A stretch of 53,527 nt of DNA from Actinomycetes bacterium (GCA_023443125.1 JAEZVO010000043.1:1-53527); one strand, 5' to 3'. Shown: positions 1 through 9,600, counted from the first letter of the stretch. Made by a program: numbers and translations. Notes: generated from the letters alone by a model not told the origin.

Positions 1-75
1 CCCCGTCGGTTTGGGAGCAGGGAACAACGGGCCGATCCGTGCCCAGACTTCGTCAGAGATCACATCGCGCGACAC
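1..75 (-). CDS. IS5-family transposase, N-terminal 25 codons only
   Basis: A GTG codon at 73-75 opens a frame reading SRDVISDEVWARIGPLFPAP. This matches the usual start of IS5-type transposases (DUF4096-like: 'lsDeqWarIaPLlP...kP.GRP'). The frame runs off the window, so the DDE catalytic domain is not visible and activity cannot be judged. The neighbouring vapBC pair and this element together look like an accessory insertion next to the trp genes. The short peptide is nonetheless characteristic. Confidence 0.65.
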   Translation of the reverse strand, partial: MSRDVISDEVWARIGPLFPAPKPTG

Positions 76-126
76 GTCCCAATTCTCGCGCGAAACACCC
101 CCAGACCCCTTTAGCAACACGCCCTA
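1..126 (-). mobile_element. End of an IS5-type insertion sequence, truncated by the window edge
   Basis: Read on the minus strand, the segment starts at a CTAG (124-127) followed by GGCGTGTTGCTAAAGGGG. This resembles the terminal inverted repeat of IS5-superfamily elements. About 50 nt inside it begins a transposase N-terminus (1-75). Only one end is present, so the element's length, its other repeat and any target duplication cannot be seen. CTAG as target is an inference from the position. Confidence 0.65.
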
Positions 127-149
127 GTCGCTGAGTACTCCTCGCACGT

Positions 150-593
150 TTACTGGTGAGTCAGGGGGTCTGACAGAAAAAGAGCGACCCGATCAGTGGT
201 CCAGGTGGAGACCCCCGTACCGAAGAAATCCTGGTCTTCGGTCCAGATCGGGCAGCCCAGGGTGAGTGCTGCGGCGAGGATCGGCCAATCATCCGCATCG
301 CGCGCGCCACTGCGAGCCATCGCGTCTGATTGAGCTTCAGCGTATGTTGCTTCGGAGAGTGGGAAGATCAGGGCCTCGAACTGATCCAGCACCTCGAGCG
401 CAGCAGCGGGGTCGATTCCGCGACGTTCAAGCAGGCCGGGAAGGTAGCGGCGCGCTTCGTCGAAACATTCTTGTGGTGTGAAGAAATCGACGGCGTCGAG
501 ATGGTCCAGAACGAGTTCTCGCACCCGGGTGCCTAGCACGAGACGAATCAGGATGTTGGCGTCTACAACGACGGCGCGACGGGAATCTGTCAT
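150..593 (-). CDS. vapC: PIN-domain ribonuclease toxin, VapC family
   Basis: This 147-residue protein is the size of a single PIN domain, the metal-dependent RNase fold of VapC toxins. Acidic residues sit where the family's active site is expected: Asp11 in VVDANIL, Glu42/Glu46, Asp99-Asp102 in ARDADDW, and Asp120/Asp122 in TEDQDF. Its ATG overlaps the stop of the upstream antitoxin gene by 4 nt (590-593), so translation is probably coupled. VapC toxins cleave RNA, often tRNA, when not held by the antitoxin; the target here cannot be read from sequence. Its position between an IS end and the trp genes suggests horizontal acquisition. Confidence 0.85.
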   Translation of the reverse strand: MTDSRRAVVVDANILIRLVLGTRVRELVLDHLDAVDFFTPQECFDEARRYLPGLLERRGIDPAAALEVLDQFEALIFPLSEATYAEAQSDAMARSGARDADDWPILAAALTLGCPIWTEDQDFFGTGVSTWTTDRVALFLSDPLTHQ

Positions 594-838
594 TGCGAAC
601 TGCGAGCGGCTGCGTAGTCGGCCACCACCTCATCAGCGGTCACGCCGTTTTGGGCGAGCAACGTGTCCAGCTTGTGCGCTGCCGAGCGCAACGAGGCGAC
701 CTGAGTGTTTCGGTCAACAGCTGTTGGGATGAACCAACCGACGGTGACGCCGTGGCGAGTCACTGCCACGGGCTCGGACGAAGCAATGTACTGGGCTAGT
801 CCAGCCCGGAATTCCCTAATCCCTACAGAGCTACTCAT
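590..838 (-). CDS. vapB: Antitoxin of the VapBC pair, Phd/YefM-like
   Basis: An 82-residue protein beginning MSSSVGIREFRAGLAQYI, followed by 'EPVAVTRHG'. This is the typical Phd/YefM antitoxin N-terminus, which forms the DNA-binding dimer; the C-terminal part (about 50-82) should wrap the toxin. A longer in-frame reading upstream exists, but the ATG at 836-838 is preceded by AAAGGAG with 5-nt spacing and matches family length. It is the first gene of the toxin-antitoxin operon. The pair probably represses its own promoter through the palindrome at 861-870. Confidence 0.85.
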   Translation of the reverse strand: MSSSVGIREFRAGLAQYIASSEPVAVTRHGVTVGWFIPTAVDRNTQVASLRSAAHKLDTLLAQNGVTADEVVADYAAARSSQ

Positions 839-860
839 GGTGACTCCTTTCGTGTATCTA

Positions 861-870
861 TGTGTACACA
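861..870 (-). promoter_or_regulatory. Palindrome TGTGTACACA upstream of vapB, probable autoregulatory operator
   Basis: A perfect 10-bp palindrome lies about 23 bp upstream of the vapB start, where the vapBC core promoter must be. Phd/YefM antitoxins bind short palindromes of this kind to repress their own operon. The assignment is by position and symmetry only. Confidence 0.45.
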
Positions 871-916
871 ATACGTCACTGTACGAGGTGAAACCAACGG
901 TCGATACTGGCGAGAC

Positions 917-952
917 TGGAATCAACCGAGCAGCCCCGCTCGAGGCATTCCA
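917..952. other. Two-tier hairpin between vapBC and trpB
   Basis: TGGAAT (917-922) pairs with ATTCCA (947-952). Inside it CGAGC (927-931) pairs with GCTCG (938-942) across a 6-nt loop, with a symmetric 4x4 internal loop. No U-run follows, no Trp-rich leader peptide was found and no T-box element is visible. It could be a remnant terminator. It lies upstream of the trpB -10 box, so it is not in the trpB mRNA if that promoter is used. Confidence 0.35.
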
Positions 953-1033
953 ATACGTGCCGGCAGCCTCCACAGCGCTGTTCCAGCCCGAACCCCAGCG
1001 GACAGCGTCCACGACCTCGCCGGCAACTACAGC

Positions 1034-1039
1034 TAGTGT
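1034..1039 (+). promoter_or_regulatory. -10 box TAGTGT for a leaderless trpBA transcript
   Basis: TAGTGT ends 7 nt before the trpB ATG and no Shine-Dalgarno sequence separates them. Transcription would start at or next to the A of ATG. No good -35 box is seen. Confidence 0.55.
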
Positions 1040-1046
1040 TGCTCCC

Positions 1047-2276
1047 ATGAATTCACTTCCCGACGAGCTGGGCCACTTTGGCCGGTACGGGGGCAAGTTC
1101 GTCCCCGAAGCGCTCCAAGCCGCCCTATTGGAACTGCAACAGGCCTTCGCCGACGCGCAGGCCGACCCCAGCTTCGGTGAGGAGCTTCGTCGGCTCCAAC
1201 GCGACTACTCTGGCCGCCCGACACCGGTCACCCTCGCCAAGCGCTTCTCCGAACATGCCGGCAACGCCGAGGTGTACCTCAAACGCGAAGACCTGAACCA
1301 CACCGGCGCGCACAAGATCAACAACGTGCTGGGGCAAGCGCTGCTCACCAAGCGCATGGGCAAGCGCCGCATCATTGCTGAAACTGGCGCCGGTCAGCAC
1401 GGGGTCGCGACGGCCACCGCCGCCGCGCTGTTCGGGCTGGAGTGCCGCGTGTACATGGGCGAGGTGGACACGCAGCGCCAGGCCCTCAACGTCGCGCGCA
1501 TGCAACTGCTCGGCGCCGAGGTGGTGGCCGTGGCAGCCGGTTCGCGCACCCTGAAAGACGCCATGAATGAAGCCATGCGCGACTGGGTGACCACCGTCGA
1601 CGACACCCACTACCTCATCGGTACCGTCAGCGGGCCGCATCCGTTCCCCACCATGGTGCGGGAGTTCCAGCGCATCATCTCGACCGAATCTCGGGCGCAG
1701 ATGCTGGAACGGTTCGGCGGCCTGCCCACCCACGTCGTCGCGTGCGTGGGTGGCGGATCCAACGCCATCGGCCAGTTCTTCGATTTCATCGACGACGACG
1801 TCGCCCTGCTGGGTATCGAGGCCGGGGGAGACGGCGTCGAGAGTGGCCGCCACTCCGCCACGATTGGCGCCGGGTCGCCCGGCGTGCTGCACGGCACCCG
1901 AACCTACGTGTTGCAAGACGAGGATGGTCAGACGATCGAATCGCACTCCATCTCCGCTGGTCTCGACTACCCAGGAGTCGGCCCAGAGCACGCGTGGCTC
2001 GCCGACTCCGGGCGCGCCACCTACGAATCGGTTACCGACGCCGAAGCGATGGACGCCTTCAAACTGCTCACCCAGACCGAGGGCATCATCCCGGCCATTG
2101 AGTCGGCGCACGCACTCGCCGGCACGCTGCGCCTGGGCCGTCAGCTTGCCGAGGAATCACCGTCGACGACACCCCGCATCCTGGTGTGTCTCTCGGGGCG
2201 AGGCGACAAGGACACATCGACCGCATTCGACTGGTTCGGGCTAACCGGCGAGCCCGACCTGAAGGTAGGTGCCTGA
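1047..2276 (+). CDS. trpB: Tryptophan synthase beta chain
   Basis: PLP enzyme that joins indole and L-serine to form L-tryptophan, working as an alpha2beta2 complex with TrpA. The 409 residues fit the family. Recognisable segments are the N-terminal FGRYGGKFVPE, the PLP-lysine motif 'HTGAHKINN', 'GAGQHGVA', the phosphate-binding loop 'GGGSNAIG', and a C-terminal 'CLSGRGDKD'. The ATG at 1047 was chosen over longer upstream readings because the conserved N-terminus begins there and a -10 box lies 7 nt before it. No trpE, trpD or trpC is visible upstream; vapBC and the IS end occupy that side. trpA follows directly. Confidence 0.97.
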   Translation: MNSLPDELGHFGRYGGKFVPEALQAALLELQQAFADAQADPSFGEELRRLQRDYSGRPTPVTLAKRFSEHAGNAEVYLKREDLNHTGAHKINNVLGQALLTKRMGKRRIIAETGAGQHGVATATAAALFGLECRVYMGEVDTQRQALNVARMQLLGAEVVAVAAGSRTLKDAMNEAMRDWVTTVDDTHYLIGTVSGPHPFPTMVREFQRIISTESRAQMLERFGGLPTHVVACVGGGSNAIGQFFDFIDDDVALLGIEAGGDGVESGRHSATIGAGSPGVLHGTRTYVLQDEDGQTIESHSISAGLDYPGVGPEHAWLADSGRATYESVTDAEAMDAFKLLTQTEGIIPAIESAHALAGTLRLGRQLAEESPSTTPRILVCLSGRGDKDTSTAFDWFGLTGEPDLKVGA

Positions 2277-2277
2277 C

Positions 2278-3111
2278 ATGGCGTACCCAGAACACCGCCT
2301 CGGCAAGTCCGGGCGCATCGTCGCGCGCTGTCTCGACGAAGGCCGCGCGGCGACCGTCGGCTATTTTCCGGTTGGATACCCCGACGTCGAACGCTCCATG
2401 CAGGCGATGGAAGCCATCGTCGAGGGCAGCGACGGACGCGGCGCAGACATGGTGGAGATCGGCATCCCGTATTCCGACCCGCTGATGGATGGCAAGGTCA
2501 TTCAGCGCGCCGCCACGCACGCATTGCAGGGTGGGGTACGCACCCGCGACGTGTTCCGCGCCGTCGAGCGCGTGGCGCAGGCAGGCGCCATGCCGCTCAC
2601 GATGACCTACTGGAACCTCATCGAGGCCTACGGCGTCGACGCCTTCGCACGTGACTTCGCCAACGCGGGTGGCGGGGGAGTCATCACCCCTGATCTGCCG
2701 GCCGACGATTGCGAAGAGTGGATGACGGCCACCGACGCGCACGGCCTCGACCGCATCTTCCTCATCGCGCCGTCCTCCACCGACGAGCGCCTTGTGATGA
2801 CGATGCAGGCCTCGCGCGGTTGGGTGTACGCGACGTCAGTGATGGGCGTCACGGGTGCACGTCAGCAGACATCCGAGGCGGCGCCACGCATCGTCGAGCG
2901 GGCGCGGGCAGCGGACCCCACCATTCCTGTAGGCATCGGTCTGGGCATCTCGAACGGTGAGCAGGCGCACGAGACTGCCGCCTTCGCCGACCTCGTGATT
3001 GTGGGCTCGGCGCTCATCGCCACGATCGAGAACGCATCGGATTTCAGCGCCGGCCTGGCCGACTTGCGCGCGCTCGCCGGCGATATCGCGGCGGGTGGGA
3101 GCAAGCAGTGA
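2278..3111 (+). CDS. trpA: Tryptophan synthase alpha chain
   Basis: TIM-barrel lyase that splits indole-3-glycerol phosphate into indole and glyceraldehyde-3-phosphate; indole is channelled to TrpB. The 277-residue product carries the active-site regions 'MVEIGIPYSDPLMDG' (catalytic Glu and Asp) and 'VGIGLGISN' near the C-terminus (phosphate site). ATG 2278 lies 1 nt after the trpB stop and is preceded by GTAGG. A GTG at 2269 in the same frame would overlap trpB by 8 nt and is a possible alternative. It forms a tight operon with trpB and the following lipoprotein gene. Confidence 0.96.
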   Translation: MAYPEHRLGKSGRIVARCLDEGRAATVGYFPVGYPDVERSMQAMEAIVEGSDGRGADMVEIGIPYSDPLMDGKVIQRAATHALQGGVRTRDVFRAVERVAQAGAMPLTMTYWNLIEAYGVDAFARDFANAGGGGVITPDLPADDCEEWMTATDAHGLDRIFLIAPSSTDERLVMTMQASRGWVYATSVMGVTGARQQTSEAAPRIVERARAADPTIPVGIGLGISNGEQAHETAAFADLVIVGSALIATIENASDFSAGLADLRALAGDIAAGGSKQ

Positions 3112-3737
3112 TTTCGCGACGCAACCTTATTGCCGGAGCCGCGGGGCTGTCCCTCGTCGCCGCCTGCAGCGATGATGATAAGGGCGCGGCCACCGTTGAC
3201 GGAGCCTCGACTGACAGCGCTTTCCACGGAACGCAGATCCCCGACGGGTGGGAGCTCCCCGACGTCGAACTCACCGACCAGCACGGCAAGCCGTTCAACC
3301 TCCGCACCGGTTGGAGCACCCCGGCCGCTGCGCTGTTCTTCGGCTATCTGAACTGCCCCGATGTGTGCCCGGGCATCATGGCCGACATGGCTACGGCCCG
3401 TCGCCGCCTCGGGGATGCGTCGCAAATCACACCCATCTTGGTCACCACGGATCCGGCGCGCGACACACCGGACGCTCTCCGCGACTATCTCGCCCGGGTG
3501 GACGACACCTTCGTCGGCCTCACCGGTGACCTCGAGACCATCATGGATGCGGGCAACCAGCTCCATATCGCGATTGAGAAGGGCAAGCAGCTGCCGAGCG
3601 GCGGGTACGAGGTGGATCATTCGACGCAGGTGCTCGGCATCGGCAGCGACAAGCGGGTGCACGTGGTGTGGACCACGCTAGGGCTGGACGTGAGCCACCT
3701 GCGCGAGGATTACGAGCGCCTTATCGCCGACGCCTAA
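3108..3737 (+). CDS. Sco1/SenC-type lipoprotein, copper chaperone-like thioredoxin fold
   Basis: The 209-residue protein starts with a lipoprotein signal ending in LVAAC (lipidated Cys20), so it should be anchored outside the membrane. The thioredoxin-like domain carries the Sco signature CPDVC (Cys83, Cys87) and the distal metal-ligand histidine (His171, 'VDHST'). Sco proteins deliver copper to, or reduce, the CuA site of cytochrome oxidase. The GTG start overlaps the trpA stop by 4 nt, so it is translationally coupled to tryptophan genes with no obvious functional link. Its stop lies 2 nt from the stop of the convergent GH2 gene, leaving no room for a terminator. Confidence 0.9.
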   Translation: MISRRNLIAGAAGLSLVAACSDDDKGAATVDGASTDSAFHGTQIPDGWELPDVELTDQHGKPFNLRTGWSTPAAALFFGYLNCPDVCPGIMADMATARRRLGDASQITPILVTTDPARDTPDALRDYLARVDDTFVGLTGDLETIMDAGNQLHIAIEKGKQLPSGGYEVDHSTQVLGIGSDKRVHVVWTTLGLDVSHLREDYERLIADA

Positions 3738-3739
3738 CC

Positions 3740-6514
3740 TCACCAGCGGTTGCGAACGTCCTCTGCCCACCCGGTGAGACCCTCCACGCGGATGGACTCG
3801 CCGTCGATGCGCAGCGAACCCGACCAGGTGCCGAACGCCTGATTCGTGTTGGAGGAGAGGACACCGAGTTGCGTGGACGCCGTGCGCAGGTGGAATGGCT
3901 CGAACCGCAGTTCGATGCCTTCGCCCCGCACCAGCCAGGGCTGCTCGAAATTGGTGTCGTCGTACTCCCACAGCAGTTCTTGGCCGATCTTATGCAGGGT
4001 GTTCCCGACGACGACGGCATTCTCGGTGCTGCCGGTCCCGTCGGTCCATTTGCCGCCGAGCTGAATGGCGAGGTGTTGCTTGCCGAGCCTGCCCGCACCC
4101 ACGCCCCAATTCCAGTGCACCGAGTAGGGCCAGCGGCCCCGACCGTGGTCGAGGGTGGCGAAGGCCTCCGGGCCGGAGACGTCGTGCGCCTCATTACCAA
4201 TCCAAATGGTTCCCGTGGCGCGTCGGCCCACATCCTTCACCGTGTATTGGAAGGTTTGCTCATCCCATGGCACGACGACGCCAAGCATGTCGCGTTGCTC
4301 GTCGAGGTGCGCGATGATGTCGAACGCCACGTCGCCGGCTTGGCCGCGAAGGCGCGCGCCGGAAGGTACTTCGTCGAACCGCAGCATGAGCTTCCGGGTG
4401 CGCCCGTAGCTGCGTCCTTCGCCAATCGTGCCTGGGAGTTCAATCTGCCCACCCAGCGGGATGGTCGCGTCGGTGACCCACTCCTGGCCCGTGGCGCGAT
4501 CGGCCAGGTAGAGCCCGAGCACACCGGCGTAGTCGAGGTGCGCGATGGTGAGTCCGAGCACATGCGTCGGGGTGGTCACACCCCAGTGCTCCCACCGCTT
4601 GTTGCGCCCGGGTCGACGCAGCCCGCCGATGCCGTCGGTGCGCACCAGGGGAGCCCTGCTCCAACCCACGGCGGAGGCATTGAGTGTGCCGTCGGGCATA
4701 GTGAGGTTCACCGGTTCGGTGAGTTCGCGCTCCGCAACGGGGAAGGCGCGCGGTTCCTCGCCGAGCGAGCGTCGGAAGGCCTCGTCAAGGGTTGCCATGA
4801 TGGCCAGGGAGCGGGCTTCGTCGAGCTTCACGACGCGCCGATCGTAGGTGACCAGGCCGTTCGTCTCTTCCTCGACGTCGCTCAGCTGCGTGTAGATGAT
4901 GGCGCTCAATCCGCGCTCCACGGCATCAGCGATCTCGGTACGGTGCAGCTTCTCGTAGGCGAGCTCGAACTTGCCACCGCTGACGTACCGCTTGTAACCG
5001 AATTCCTTCTCCACCGCGACGTGCCCTGGCACCCGGTGCGAGTAGCCACCGTACTCCGTCAGTGCGAGTGCGCGGCCGTCAGTAAAGTCGTCGGCGGTGG
5101 GGCGATACGCCTTCGTGTACACGTGCTGACTACGGAAATCGCCGCCGCCTTGATCGAACCAGCCGGAAGCGTGGTCGACAGGGCGCGACGGGTCCAGCTC
5201 GCGCAGCCTGCGGGCGGCGTCGAGGGCATCGAACTGCCCCCAGCCTTCGTTGAACGGCACCCACACCGCGACCGACGGCGACGCTTTCAGCAGGGCGACG
5301 GTGCCCTCCAGCTCTGCGCGATACTCCTCCCGGCCCTTCGCATCCTTGCGCCCCATGAGCCCGTGGCGGGTATCGTCGACCTTCTTCGGTGCGTCGTTGG
5401 GGCCGTGGGGGAGCAGCCACGACGGCTTCGTGCCGCCATTGACCATGTCCTGCCACACGAGCATGCCGATGCGATCGCAGTGGTGATACCAACGCAGGGG
5501 CTCCACCTTGATGTGCTTGCGCAGCGTATTGAAGCCCAGGCTCTTTGCGAGCGCGACGTCGTAGGCGAGCGCCTCGTCCGATGGCGCGGTGAGCAGACCG
5601 TCGGGCCAATAGCCCTGGTCGAGCAGACCTTTGACGAGGAAAGGCTCGTCGTTAAGGAACACGCGCATGTGCCCGCGTGGGTCCTTCGCCACGCGCACCT
5701 CGCGCATACCGAAGTAGCTGGACACTTCGTCGCTGCCCAGGCGCACCTGCACGTCGTGCAGGAACGGGTCGTTCGGGCTCCAGCGTCGGGCACCAGGCAA
5801 CCGCACGGTGGTGGGGGTATTGGTGTCCATCTCCACCTCGGCAAGCTGCGTGCCGTCGGCGGAGACCACGACGATGGCTCGGCCGGGCTTCGGAGCACGC
5901 ACCGTGACCTCAACCTCGTCGCTCGCGAGGCGGGGCGTGTAATCCACGCCTTCAACGTGTTGCTCAGGCACGCATTCCAGCCAGACGGTCTGCCAGATAC
6001 CGGAGCTCGGCGTGTACCAAATACCGCCCGGTGTGAGCGACTGCTTGCCGCGGGATCGATACGACGTGTCGGTGACGTCGCGAACCCGCACGACGATCTC
6101 GTGCTCGTCGCGGTGGAGGTGATCGGTGATGTCGAGCGTGAATGGCAACACGCCTCCGCGGTGCTCGCCTGCGGGGGAGCCGTCGATCCAGACGTGGCAG
6201 TCCTGGTCGACGGCACCAAAATGCAGCAGCACCCGCCCGTGGCCGAACTCCTCGGGGAGGATGAACGTGCGGCGGTACCACCCGAATTCGTCGGGTTGCA
6301 GGATGCGCAGCACACCAGACAGCGGCGCTTCGGGAGCGAAGGGAACCAAGATGGAGCGGTCGAACTCGGGGCGAGCGCCGTTGTCGACATTGCTGACGGC
6401 GTAGTCCCACGTGCCATTGAGGTTGAGGTAGGAGTCGCGAACCAGCTGTGGGCGCGGATAGTCCTGCAATACGGCGTCGTTGTCGAGGGCTTCACCCCAG
6501 GGCGTGGTCAACAT
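3740..6514 (-). CDS. Glycoside hydrolase family 2 protein fused to a C-terminal DUF2804 domain
   Basis: A 924-residue protein. Residues about 1-585 form a GH2 enzyme: sugar-binding jelly roll (about 20-180), immunoglobulin-like domain (about 185-275), and a TIM barrel with the acid/base Glu423 in FNEGWGQ and nucleophile Glu487 in LTEYGGY. Beta-galactosidase, glucuronidase or mannosidase activity cannot be told apart. Residues about 595-924 match DUF2804 from its typical start (ELTEPVNL, DGTLNASAVGWSR, NKRWEHW) to a family-like end, a domain known mainly as a separate protein. There is no signal peptide, so it is probably cytoplasmic. The frame is continuous across the junction. The start follows a -10 box by 7 nt. 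Confidence 0.88.
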   Translation of the reverse strand: MLTTPWGEALDNDAVLQDYPRPQLVRDSYLNLNGTWDYAVSNVDNGARPEFDRSILVPFAPEAPLSGVLRILQPDEFGWYRRTFILPEEFGHGRVLLHFGAVDQDCHVWIDGSPAGEHRGGVLPFTLDITDHLHRDEHEIVVRVRDVTDTSYRSRGKQSLTPGGIWYTPSSGIWQTVWLECVPEQHVEGVDYTPRLASDEVEVTVRAPKPGRAIVVVSADGTQLAEVEMDTNTPTTVRLPGARRWSPNDPFLHDVQVRLGSDEVSSYFGMREVRVAKDPRGHMRVFLNDEPFLVKGLLDQGYWPDGLLTAPSDEALAYDVALAKSLGFNTLRKHIKVEPLRWYHHCDRIGMLVWQDMVNGGTKPSWLLPHGPNDAPKKVDDTRHGLMGRKDAKGREEYRAELEGTVALLKASPSVAVWVPFNEGWGQFDALDAARRLRELDPSRPVDHASGWFDQGGGDFRSQHVYTKAYRPTADDFTDGRALALTEYGGYSHRVPGHVAVEKEFGYKRYVSGGKFELAYEKLHRTEIADAVERGLSAIIYTQLSDVEEETNGLVTYDRRVVKLDEARSLAIMATLDEAFRRSLGEEPRAFPVAERELTEPVNLTMPDGTLNASAVGWSRAPLVRTDGIGGLRRPGRNKRWEHWGVTTPTHVLGLTIAHLDYAGVLGLYLADRATGQEWVTDATIPLGGQIELPGTIGEGRSYGRTRKLMLRFDEVPSGARLRGQAGDVAFDIIAHLDEQRDMLGVVVPWDEQTFQYTVKDVGRRATGTIWIGNEAHDVSGPEAFATLDHGRGRWPYSVHWNWGVGAGRLGKQHLAIQLGGKWTDGTGSTENAVVVGNTLHKIGQELLWEYDDTNFEQPWLVRGEGIELRFEPFHLRTASTQLGVLSSNTNQAFGTWSGSLRIDGESIRVEGLTGWAEDVRNRW

Positions 6515-6521
6515 GGCGATG

Positions 6522-6527
6522 AGTCTA
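6522..6527 (-). promoter_or_regulatory. -10 box TAGACT for a leaderless GH2-DUF2804 transcript
   Basis: On the minus strand TAGACT ends 7 nt before the ATG at 6514, with no ribosome binding site between them. This fits a leaderless mRNA and supports the chosen start. Confidence 0.5.
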
Positions 6528-6637
6528 GTTGGCGCAGACGCGGTTGGACGCCGGCCTCGCCGACCTCACTCGCGAAATCGCCACACCCTCAACGGCGACG
6601 CGTTGTTCGGCCCTCGAGCTTCCTGTAATGAAGCAGG

Positions 6638-6643
6638 TAGAGT
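6638..6643 (+). promoter_or_regulatory. Probable -10 box TAGAGT of dnaE
   Basis: TAGAGT lies 29 nt before the dnaE GTG and would give a 5' leader of about 20-23 nt holding the GAGAGGA ribosome binding site. No convincing -35 box is seen. Confidence 0.4.
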
Positions 6644-6672
6644 AGCTGCGCCAGCCAACCGAGAGGACAGTC

Positions 6673-9600
6673 GTGGCCGACACGTTCGTGCACCTACACA
6701 ACCACACCGAGTTTTCCATGCTCGACGGTGCTGCCCGGGTGAACGACCTGTTCGAGAACGCCGAGAAGATGGGCATGCCGTCGCTGGCGATCACCGACCA
6801 CGGCAACCTGTACGGCGCCTACGAGTTCTACAAGGCGTCGAAGAACTACAACGTCAAACCCATCATTGGGCTCGAGGCGTACCTCACCCCGCGCACGCAC
6901 CGCAGCGAGCGCAAGCGGGTGCAGTTCGGCGACGGAACCGGCGACGACGTCGCATCCAAGGGCGCGTACACCCACATGACGATGTGGGCCGAGAACAAGG
7001 ACGGGATGCACAACCTGTTCCGGCTTTCCACCCGCAGCTCGCTCGAAGGCTTCTTCTACAAACCGCGCGCAGACCGCGAGCTGCTCAACGAATACGGCCG
7101 AGGATTGATCGCGACGACGGGGTGCCCGTCGGGTGAAATCCAAACCTTCCTGCGGCTCGGGCAGTACAACAACGCCCGCGAAGCAGCTGGCGAGTTCCAG
7201 GATATTTTTGGCAAGGGTAACTTCTACGTCGAACTCATGGATCACGGGCTCGATATCGAGACGAACGTCCGCAAAGATCTGCTCCGGCTGTCGAAGGAAC
7301 TGAACCTCCCGCTCGTCGCCACGAACGACCTTCACTACGTGCATGAAGAAGACGCCGACGCCCACGACACACTCCTGTGCGTCTCATCGGGTGCCCGAAA
7401 GGCGCAGACCGACCGCTTCATGTTCAACGGCTCCGGCTACTACCTGAAGTCGCCCGAGGAGATGCGCGAGCTCTTCCGCGAGCACCCGGATGCGTGCGAC
7501 AACACCCTCGCCATCGCAGAGCGCTGCGAAACCGTCTTCGACGAAGGCATCGGCATCTACATGCCCGTCTTCCCAGTGCCCGAGGGCGAGACGGAGGAAT
7601 CCTGGTTCCACAAAGAGGTGCAGCGCGGCCTCGAGTACCGCTACCCGAACGGCATCCCACGCGAGGTGCAGGAGCGCGCCGACTTCGAGTCGGGCATCAT
7701 CACTCAGATGGGGTTCAACGGCTACTTCCTCGTCGTGGCCGACTTCATCAACTGGGCGAAGAACAACGGCATCTACGTAGGGCCGGGGCGCGGCTCGGGT
7801 GCAGGCTCGATGTGTGCCTACGCGATGCGCATCACCGACCTCGACCCGATCGAGCACGGCCTGTTCTTCGAGCGATTCCTGAACCCCGAGCGCGTCTCCA
7901 TGCCCGACTTCGACATCGACTTCGACGATCGACGCCGCGGCGAGGTGATCGAGTATGTCACCGAGAAGTACGGCCAGGACAAGGTGGCGCAGATCATCAC
8001 CTACGGGTCCATTAAGGCCAAGGCTGCAGTGAAAGACTCCGCGCGAGTGCTCGACATGCCCTTCGCAGTGGGTGAGAAGATCACCAAGGCCATGCCGCCG
8101 GATGTCATGGGCAAGGGCATCCCGCTGCAGCAGCTGTTCGACGAGAACCACCCACGCTATGCGGAGGGCACGGAGTTCCGCGAGCTGTACCAACAAGACC
8201 CGGATGTGAAGACCGTCGTCGATACCGCGATGGGCATCGAGGGCCTCAAGCGGCAGTGGGGCGTGCACGCGGCTGGCGTCATTATGTCGCGCGACCCGCT
8301 CATCGACATCATCCCGCTCATGCGCCGTGAATCCGACGGCGCCATCATCACGCAATTCGATTACCCGGGCTGCGAGTCCCTTGGGCTCATCAAGATGGAC
8401 TTCCTGGGGCTGCGCAACCTCACCATCTTGGGCGACGCCATCGAGAACATCGAGCGCAACACCGGCGACAAGATTGACCTCGAGCAGCTCCCGCTCGACG
8501 ACGTCGCCACCTACGAGCTACTGGCAGCGGGTGACACGCTCGGTGTATTCCAACTCGACGGTGGCCCCATGCGTGCGCTCCTGCGCTCTATGCAGCCAGA
8601 CTCGTTCTCCGACATCTCGGCTGTCGTCGCGCTCTACCGCCCCGGCCCCATGGGCGCGGATTCGCACAACAAGTACGCCAGGCGCAAAACCGGGCGCGAG
8701 GCCGTCGTGCCCATTCATCCAGAGCTCGAGGAGCCGCTGGCCGACATCCTTGGTGAAACGTACGGCTTGATCGTCTACCAGGAGCAGGTCATGTCGATCG
8801 CGCAGCGCGTCGCCGGCTACTCGTTGGGCGGCGCTGACATGCTGCGACGCGCCATGGGCAAGAAGAAGAAGGCCGAGCTCGACAAGCAGTACGTCACATT
8901 CGAAGCGGGCATGAAGGAGCGCGGCTACTCCGCCGAGTGCATCAAGACGCTGTGGGAAATCCTCGTTCCGTTCTCCGACTACGCATTCAACAAGTCGCAC
9001 TCCGCTGCCTACGGACTCATCGCGTACTGGACGGCCTACCTGAAGGCGCACTACCCGACGGAGTACATGGCCGCACTGCTGCAATCTGTGCGCGACGACA
9101 AGGACAAGCTCTCCATCTATCTCAACGAGTGTCGACACATGGGCATCCAGGTGCTGCTGCCGGACGTGAACTCGTCGGAGGTGGCGTTCACGCCGGTGGG
9201 CAAGGAAATCCGCTTCGGTCTGGGCGCCATCCGCAACGTCGGCGACAAAGTGGTGAAGGCCTGGCTGGCGGAGCGTGACGAGCTGGGCCCGGCGAGCGAT
9301 TTCAACGACTTCCTCGACAAGGCGCCGCTCCAATTCTGTTCGAAGCGCATCATCGAATCGCTTATCCGCGGTGGCGCGTTCGACGAACTGGGGCACACTC
9401 GTCGCGCGCTCATGTCCGTGTACGAGGAGGCCGTCGATTCCATCATCGACGTGAAACGCAACGCCGCCAACGGGCAGGACGACCTCTTCGGGCTGGCCGT
9501 CGACGATGACGCTGAGCAGATGGAGCACGTCACGGTCCCTGATCTGGATGAGTGGGATAGGAAGACGAAGCTCGCGTTCGAGCGCGACATGCTCGGTCTC

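Noticed and set aside
850..1046. trp attenuator or T-box leader before trpB
   Set aside because: No Trp-rich leader peptide, no T-box sequence and no run of T after the hairpin; the -10 box next to the ATG leaves no leader.
3668..6628. 986-codon open frame on the plus strand, antisense to the GH2-DUF2804 gene
   Set aside because: High G+C makes long antisense frames common. The minus-strand protein shows clear GH2 and DUF2804 motifs, while the plus-strand translation resembles no family and has no start signals.
6618..6634. Small hairpin GCTTC...GAAGC upstream of the dnaE -10 box
   Set aside because: A 5-bp stem with a 7-nt loop is expected by chance and has no supporting feature.
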